The notes under the pieces: model-generated
The model's input: the letters and a program-made list of their open reading frames with translations, nothing else
The model's database searches: none
Told to the model about the DNA's origin: nothing
Source of the DNA: Pseudorhodobacter turbinis
Lineage (GTDB): Bacteria; Pseudomonadota; Alphaproteobacteria; Rhodobacterales; Rhodobacteraceae
Length of the DNA: 64,000 bases
Assembly: GCF_005234135.1 (NCBI RefSeq)
Contig: NZ_CP039964.1
Location: 2,456,001 to 2,520,000 of the forward strand
Direction: 5' to 3'
Program-made: the position numbers and the translations under genes
Shown here: piece by piece, positions 59,110-64,000 of the stretch
How the letters are laid out: the number at the start of each line of letters is the position of its first letter
Numbering within the stretch: position 1 is the first letter of the stretch

Positions 59110-60024
59110 ATGGATTCTGACAGCACGGACGTAAGGTCAGCGCAGCCGGGCATAGGGGCGTTCCGGCCCGATCCCCGCCCGTTGGCGCCGGGTTTGTATT
59201 TTGTGTCAACGCCCATCGGGGCCGCGCGCGATATCACCTTGCGCGGCTTGGATATTCTGGCCAAGGCGGATGTATTGGCCGCCGAGGATACGCGCACCCT
59301 CAAACACCTGATGGAGATCCACGGCGTGGCATTGGGGGATCGGCACGTCTTTGCCTATCATGACCATAATGGCGATGCGATGCGCCCGAAACTCTTGCGT
59401 GCATTGGCCGAAGGCAAGTCTGTGGCCTATGCCTCCGAGGCCGGAACCCCCTTGGTGGCCGACCCCGGATTTCAGTTGGGGCGCGCCGCGATTGCCGAGG
59501 ATTTACCGGTTCTGGCTGCGCCCGGTGCTTCAGCCGTGTTGGCGGCGCTGACGGTTTCGGGGCTGCCGAGCGACCGCTTTATGTTCGTCGGATTTGCGCC
59601 CGCACAGGCCGGCGCGCGGGCGCGGATGCTGGCTGAGCTGAAGGACACACCGGCCACTTTGGTCTTTTACGAATCGCCCAAACGTATTCATCGAATTTTA
59701 TCGGAATTGCGCGATGCTTGGGGGGAGGCGCGCGAGGCAGCGGTTTGCCGCGAGCTTACGAAACGATTCGAAGAGATCTCTCGCGGGACGTTGGGCAGCT
59801 TGGCAGCCGACTTTGAAGATCGTGCCGTGAAGGGAGAGATTGTGCTTTTGGTCGGGCGAGCCGTTGCAGAGGCGCCCGATGAAGCCTCGGTCGAGGACCG
59901 GCTGCGGCAGGCATTGGCGGAAAAGTCGGTCAAGGATGCGGCCGCCGAGGTCGCATTGGAAATGGGTCTGGCGCGGCGGGATTTGTATCAGATGGCGCTA
60001 AGGCTGGCGAAGGAGGATGAATGA
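59110..60024 (+). CDS. rsmI: 16S rRNA (cytidine1402-2'-O)-methyltransferase
   Basis: 304 residues of the TP_methylase family. GLYFVSTPIGAARDITLRGL, AAEDTRTLKHLM, SEAGTPLVADPGFQL and YESPKRIHRIL are RsmI signatures. It methylates C1402 in the ribosome decoding centre. Its stop overlaps the yraN start (ATGA). The order lpoA-like/rsmI/yraN/gshB is typical, with the lipoprotein divergent. Confidence 0.95.
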   Translation: MDSDSTDVRSAQPGIGAFRPDPRPLAPGLYFVSTPIGAARDITLRGLDILAKADVLAAEDTRTLKHLMEIHGVALGDRHVFAYHDHNGDAMRPKLLRALAEGKSVAYASEAGTPLVADPGFQLGRAAIAEDLPVLAAPGASAVLAALTVSGLPSDRFMFVGFAPAQAGARARMLAELKDTPATLVFYESPKRIHRILSELRDAWGEAREAAVCRELTKRFEEISRGTLGSLAADFEDRAVKGEIVLLVGRAVAEAPDEASVEDRLRQALAEKSVKDAAAEVALEMGLARRDLYQMALRLAKEDE

Positions 60025-60374
60025 GCGGATTGACCTCATATCACGCGGGGCTTGCGGCCGAAGATGCGGTAGAGCGTCATTATCGTGACGCGGGGCACGT
60101 CTTGGCAGCAATGCGCTGGCGCGGCAAATCCGGTGAGATTGACCTGATTATGCGCGACGGTGCGGCAGTGATCTTTGTGGAGGTAAAGAAGGCCCGTACC
60201 CATGCCGAGGCCGCTTCGCGCCTGTCGCCGCGCCAGATGGGCCGGATCTATGCCTCGGCCGCCGAGTTTTTGGCGGGGGAGCCTGCGGGGCAAGACACCG
60301 AAAGCCGCTTTGATGTGGCGCTGGTCGATAGCTACGGGCGCATTGAAATTCTGGAAAACGCATTTGCGGGGTGA
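60021..60374 (+). CDS. yraN: YraN family endonuclease-like protein (UPF0102)
   Basis: 117 residues. The PD-(D/E)xK core appears as GKSGEIDLIMRDGAAVIFVEVKKA (E and D followed by EVK), typical of UPF0102. Function unknown but nuclease-like. Overlaps rsmI by four bases and lies 61 bases before gshB. Confidence 0.88.
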   Translation: MSGLTSYHAGLAAEDAVERHYRDAGHVLAAMRWRGKSGEIDLIMRDGAAVIFVEVKKARTHAEAASRLSPRQMGRIYASAAEFLAGEPAGQDTESRFDVALVDSYGRIEILENAFAG

Positions 60375-60435
60375 AGAAAACTTGTGAAGCAGCCCTGCAT
60401 GCGGCAAGTAGGGGCAACATTTAAGGGGATGCGCC

Positions 60436-61377
60436 ATGGGCTTGAAAGTTGCTTTGCAGATGGATCCAATCGGATCCGTGAATATTGACGCCGACAGCAC
60501 GTTTCGGATTGCATATGAGGCGCAGACGCGCGGGCATACTTTGTTCTTCTATACGCCGGACAAGCTGGCCTACCGCGAAGGCCGTGTCGTAGCGCGCGGA
60601 TTTCCAATCGAGCTGCGCCTTGAGCAGGGCAACCATGTAAGCTATGGCGATGAGCTAGAGGTTGATCTGGCCGATTTCGATGTGGTCTGGCTGCGTCAGG
60701 ACCCGCCGTTCGACATGGGCTATATTACCACGACTCATTTGCTGGATATGATCCACCCGAAAACCTTGGTGGTGAATGACCCCTTCTGGGTGCGCAACTT
60801 CCCCGAAAAGCTGCTGGTTCTGAAATTTCCTGACCTGACACCACCAACGCTGATCGCGAGGGATCTCGAAACCATCAAGGCCTTCAAGGCCGAGCATGGC
60901 GACATCATCCTCAAGCCGCTTTACGGAAATGGCGGGGCAGGGGTGTTCCGTCTTGGGCCGGACGACCGCAATCTGGCGTCCTTGCATGAGCTGTTCACAG
61001 GCATCAACCGAGAGCCTTTGATCGCCCAAAAGTTCCTGCCCGCAGTGGCTAAGGGCGACAAGCGCGTGATCTTGGTCAACGGCGATCCCGTTGGCGCGAT
61101 CAACCGCGTGCCTCTGGCGGGGGAGACGCGCTCAAACATGCATGTCGGCGGGCGAGCCGAGAAGGTGGAGCTTACAGCCCGCGATCTTGAGATTTGCGCC
61201 GCCATCGGCCCGACCTTGCGTGACAATGGTCAGATTTTTGTGGGCATCGATGTGATCGGTGACTGGCTGACCGAGATCAACGTAACCTCCCCTACCGGCA
61301 TTCAAGAGCTGGAACGTTTTGACGGCACCAATACAGCGGCCAAGCTTTGGGAGGTTATCGAAGCAAAGCGGGCCTGA
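60436..61377 (+). CDS. gshB: Glutathione synthetase
   Basis: 313 residues, ATP-grasp. [20 protein letters not shown] at the N-terminus, [33 protein letters not shown] and [17 protein letters not shown] are GshB hallmarks. Joins gamma-Glu-Cys and Gly. GGGGA-type ribosome site. The next gene begins two bases after its stop. Confidence 0.96.
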   Translation: MGLKVALQMDPIGSVNIDADSTFRIAYEAQTRGHTLFFYTPDKLAYREGRVVARGFPIELRLEQGNHVSYGDELEVDLADFDVVWLRQDPPFDMGYITTTHLLDMIHPKTLVVNDPFWVRNFPEKLLVLKFPDLTPPTLIARDLETIKAFKAEHGDIILKPLYGNGGAGVFRLGPDDRNLASLHELFTGINREPLIAQKFLPAVAKGDKRVILVNGDPVGAINRVPLAGETRSNMHVGGRAEKVELTARDLEICAAIGPTLRDNGQIFVGIDVIGDWLTEINVTSPTGIQELERFDGTNTAAKLWEVIEAKRA

Positions 61378-61378
61378 C

Positions 61379-62296
61379 ATGTCCCGTCTTGGCCTTTTGA
61401 CATGGGGGATGCGGCATTTCGTGAAGCCGCATCTGGCGCGGGCCAGCACCCCCGCGCACATACGGGCAGAGTTTACGCGGGCCGCAGGGTTGTTCCGCGC
61501 GCCCCCGTTTCTGCTGCATCTGCCGGGCAAAGGGCCGCTTCCTTTGGATCAGATTTCTGTCGGGCAGGTGTCTGGTGATCGGGTCATTCTTTATTTCCAC
61601 GGTGGCGCCTATATCGCGGGAAGCCCTGCCACCCATGCAGCCCTGTTGGGGCGGTTGTCCAAATTGACCGGACTTCGGGTGATCGCCCCGGCCTACCGCT
61701 TGGCGCCTGAACACCCCGCCCCTGCAGCCTTTGAGGATGCCTGCACCGCCCATCAGATGCTGCTCGATCAGGGATATGCGCCGGATCAAATTATTCTGGG
61801 CGGGGAGAGCGCTGGCGGCGGTCTCGCCTTGGCGCTTTTGGCCGATCTTTGTGCGCGGGGCGTGCCGCCTGCTGCCGTATTTGCTCTCTCTCCGTGGACG
61901 GACCTTGCGTTGACGGGCGAAAGCCTGACGCGCAACGCGGATGCCGACCCTTTGTTTCCGGTGGCGCGCATAGAAGAAACCGCAGGCTTTGCCGCAGGCG
62001 GGTTGGACAGGTGCGATCCACGGATTTCACCGCTTTATGCCAGTTTCGTCGCGCCGCCTCCGGTGCTTATTCAAGTTGGCACATCCGAGATTATATACGA
62101 CGACAGCCGCAGGATGGCTGATGTTTTGCGGCAGGCGGGCGGCGATGTCACACTGTCGGAATGGCCGGATGTGCCGCATGTTTGGCAAATGTTTGACGGC
62201 TACATTCCGCAGGCGCGCCAAGCCCTATGTGAAGTTGCGGATTTTCTGAAGCAACAGCTCACCTCTCCTTCGCGCCAACGGCCAGACGAAAGCTGA
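61379..62296 (+). CDS. Alpha/beta hydrolase (HSL/esterase family)
   Basis: 305 residues. Oxyanion-hole motif HGGAYIAGSP, nucleophile motif GESAGGG (Ser), and later Asp in TSEIIYDDSR and His in DVPHVWQMF complete the triad of hormone-sensitive-lipase-like esterases. Substrate not predictable. Start two bases after gshB, so co-transcribed; its 3' end overlaps comM by about 38 bases on the opposite strand. Confidence 0.85.
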   Translation: MSRLGLLTWGMRHFVKPHLARASTPAHIRAEFTRAAGLFRAPPFLLHLPGKGPLPLDQISVGQVSGDRVILYFHGGAYIAGSPATHAALLGRLSKLTGLRVIAPAYRLAPEHPAPAAFEDACTAHQMLLDQGYAPDQIILGGESAGGGLALALLADLCARGVPPAAVFALSPWTDLALTGESLTRNADADPLFPVARIEETAGFAAGGLDRCDPRISPLYASFVAPPPVLIQVGTSEIIYDDSRRMADVLRQAGGDVTLSEWPDVPHVWQMFDGYIPQARQALCEVADFLKQQLTSPSRQRPDES

Positions 62297-63776
62297 CAGC
62301 CTCGGCGATATGCGGGCTGCGAACGGTGGCGGAGTGGTCAAGATCAGCGATGGTGCGCGCGACCCGCAAAACGCGGTGATAGCCGCGCGCCGTCAGACCA
62401 AAGCGTTCGGCAACACGTGTCAGCAGCGCTTTGCCATCGGCATCGGGGGTGGCGATCTCATCTAGCAGGGCTCCCTCGGCCTCGGCATTCACGCGGGTGT
62501 TTTCGGTTTTGGCAAAGCGTTTGGTCTGAACTGCACGCGCATCGGCCACACGGGCGGCAATGGTGGCAGAGCTTTCCCCCGCCGCGGGCAGATCCAGATC
62601 GGAAAAGGCAACGGGCGGCACTTCGACCCGCAGGTCAAAGCGATCCATCAGCGGGCCTGAAACCCTACCAAGGTAATCCTCGCCGCAAACAGGCACGCGG
62701 GCGCAGGCGCGCTCGGGATCGGCCAGATAGCCGCATTTGCAGGGGTTTGCCGCAGCGACCAGCAAAAAGCGGCAGGGATAGCGGATATGCGCATTGGCGC
62801 GGGCCACCACCACTTCGCCGGTTTCAATCGGTTGGCGCAGGGTTTCCAGCACTTGGCGTGAAAACTCGGGAAATTCATCCATGAACAGCACACCATTATG
62901 CGCGAGGCTGATTTGCCCCGGTTTTGCGCCGCGTCCCCCGCCAACAATAGCGGCAATTGATGCGGTGTGGTGTGGCTCACAATAGGGTCGCTGCCGCGAA
63001 ATTCCGCCCTCGGACAAAAGCCCCGCAAGCGAATGGATCATCGAGGTCTCCAGCGCCTCGACGGGGGATAAGGGGGGCAAGATGCCGGACAGGCGTGCCG
63101 CCAGCATGGACTTGCCCGAGCCAGGAGAGCCGATCATCAGCAAGTGGTGCCGCCCTGCCGCCGCAATTTCCAGCGCGCGTTTGGCCCGTTCCTGTCCTTT
63201 TACATCGGCAAGGTCGCGGGGATGGGCTTGGGGTGCAACCTCGCCTGCCTCGGCCGGGGTGATGGGGGCCTGACCGGTGAAATGGCGGATGACCTCATCC
63301 AGCGTTGCCGCGCCAAGCACCTGTGTTGCCTCGACCCAAGCCGCCTCGGGCCCCGAGGCACGCGGGCAAAGCAGGCTGCGATCGGCTTCGGCGGCGGCCA
63401 TGGCGGCGGGTAACGCGCCGACGACGGGGACCAACCTGCCGTCGAGTGACAATTCCCCAAGCGCAACTGTGTTCTCGATCGCGTCACGGGGGATGATCTC
63501 TAGCGCCGCTAATAAGGCCAATGCGATGGGTAGGTCGAAGTGGGAGCCTTCCTTGGGGATGTCGGCAGGAGACAGGTTTACAGTGATCCGTTTGGAGGGC
63601 AGGGCGATCGACATCGCGGACAGCGCTGCGCGCACCCTTTCGCGGGCCTCGGAGACTGCCTTGTCCGGAAGGCCGACGATACCGAAGGAAGGCAAGCCGG
63701 GAGAGAGCGCGCATTGCACCTCGACGCTGCGTGCCTCGATTCCCTCGAATGCGACTGTAAAGGCGCGTGCCACCAT
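62259..63776 (-). CDS. comM: YifB/ComM family AAA+ protein
   Basis: 505 residues. N-terminal Lon-protease-like domain (SPGLPSFGIVGLPDKAVSEA), Walker A GSPGSGKSMLAARL, Walker B FMDEFPEF, and C-terminal Mg-chelatase domain with Cys-rich NPCKCGYL. ComM is a hexameric helicase that aids branch migration during natural transformation. The convergent overlap with the esterase is about 38 bases. Start MVARAFTVAFEGIEAR. Confidence 0.92.
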   Translation of the reverse strand: MVARAFTVAFEGIEARSVEVQCALSPGLPSFGIVGLPDKAVSEARERVRAALSAMSIALPSKRITVNLSPADIPKEGSHFDLPIALALLAALEIIPRDAIENTVALGELSLDGRLVPVVGALPAAMAAAEADRSLLCPRASGPEAAWVEATQVLGAATLDEVIRHFTGQAPITPAEAGEVAPQAHPRDLADVKGQERAKRALEIAAAGRHHLLMIGSPGSGKSMLAARLSGILPPLSPVEALETSMIHSLAGLLSEGGISRQRPYCEPHHTASIAAIVGGGRGAKPGQISLAHNGVLFMDEFPEFSRQVLETLRQPIETGEVVVARANAHIRYPCRFLLVAAANPCKCGYLADPERACARVPVCGEDYLGRVSGPLMDRFDLRVEVPPVAFSDLDLPAAGESSATIAARVADARAVQTKRFAKTENTRVNAEAEGALLDEIATPDADGKALLTRVAERFGLTARGYHRVLRVARTIADLDHSATVRSPHIAEAVSFRLAVGAKER

Positions 63777-64000
63777 TGGTCCGGCTCCCGTTAACTTTGG
63801 TTAACCATTAGCTAGCGGGGCAATGGTTTACGAAGTGTAAACGTCGAGCGGAATTATGGTTGAGCCTGACATTTTGGCCGTTTTCACGTCTCGGGGTGGG
63901 TTTGATTCGTGTCTTTGGTTGTTTGTGTGTTGTTGATTTTGGTTGTGTTGGGATTAAATTTGTTAACTTTTCCCTTTGTGCGTTGGTGATTTTGGATTGT
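63777..64000. other. Non-coding end of window: CtrA-like half-sites and T/G-rich tract
   Basis: Upstream of comM, TTAAC (63791) and TTAACCAT (63801-63808) resemble CtrA half-sites, spaced six rather than the consensus seven bases. From about 63895 the plus strand is strongly T/G-rich (little A or C) up to the window end, unlike any other interval here. No ORF or RNA is recognised; it may be the leader of a gene to the right. Confidence 0.4.

Overview
The window is a compact, GC-rich chromosomal segment of an alphaproteobacterium, most likely a member of the Rhodobacterales (Roseobacter/Rhodobacter group). Evidence is gene content and order: an F1-ATPase atpHAGDC operon without F0 genes, followed by an H-type lectin gene and prs; a MaoC-phosphotransacetylase fusion; pleD beside a DUF3572 gene; Hsp20 with DUF1150; a lipocalin-like lipoprotein; TIGR01459 HAD protein; ClpA with GloB; GlnD-MurJ; and a CIRCE-controlled groESL. 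The genus cannot be fixed from the sequence alone. I saw no tRNA, rRNA, CRISPR array or prophage.

Layout. 1-0.4 kb: divergent copper genes (start of a copA-type ATPase and a CopZ-type chaperone), each with a MerR-type promoter. 0.46-5.9 kb: central carbon and redox enzymes (Pta-MaoC fusion, divergent GAPDH, Tas-like aldo/keto reductase), two small lipoproteins and an EamA transporter. 5.9-9.2 kb: Nudix and DUF983 genes, then an EF-hand protein and an ECF sigma factor / putative anti-sigma / periplasmic metal-sensor cluster. 9.2-13.7 kb: a PleD-type diguanylate cyclase, DUF3572, Gph-like phosphatase, YbjN protein and an oxidoreductase. 13.8-18.4 kb: rpsD, hisC-tyrC-extensin operon, DUF2125. 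18.5-26.3 kb: ChaC, an ExbB/OmpA ion-driven motor pair, ClpA, GloB, a methyltransferase. 26.4-32.2 kb: atp operon with a structured leader, and the lectin gene. 32.2-36.2 kb: prs followed by the only accessory island, two decayed IS3-family copies and unassignable sequence.

36.2-42.1 kb is a long minus-strand run: threonine aldolase, YcgN, RibF (translationally coupled), MaoC, HAD, Mn-pyrophosphatase, TraB/GumN. 42.2-47.7 kb carries proteostasis genes (CIRCE-groESL; Hsp20-DUF1150 with a sigma32-like promoter and a ROSE-like RNA thermometer) around purEK and a Nudix gene. 47.8-53.3 kb: trxB/Lrp, the overlapping lgt-midA-pgeF chain, UbiK, FAH. 53.4-63.8 kb: murJ-glnD, an LpoA-like lipoprotein, rsmI-yraN, gshB-esterase and comM. 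The last 130 bases are a strikingly T/G-rich non-coding tract.

Most of the window is ordinary housekeeping DNA. The items most worth a second look are the ExbB/OmpA motor pair of unknown function, the competing hairpins just upstream of atpH, the ROSE-like hairpin on hsp20, the EF-hand/ECF/metal-sensor cluster, the Pta fusion whose hydratase motif has lost its catalytic residues, and the unexplained 0.35-kb segment inside the older IS3 relic. None of these amounts to a clearly new system.
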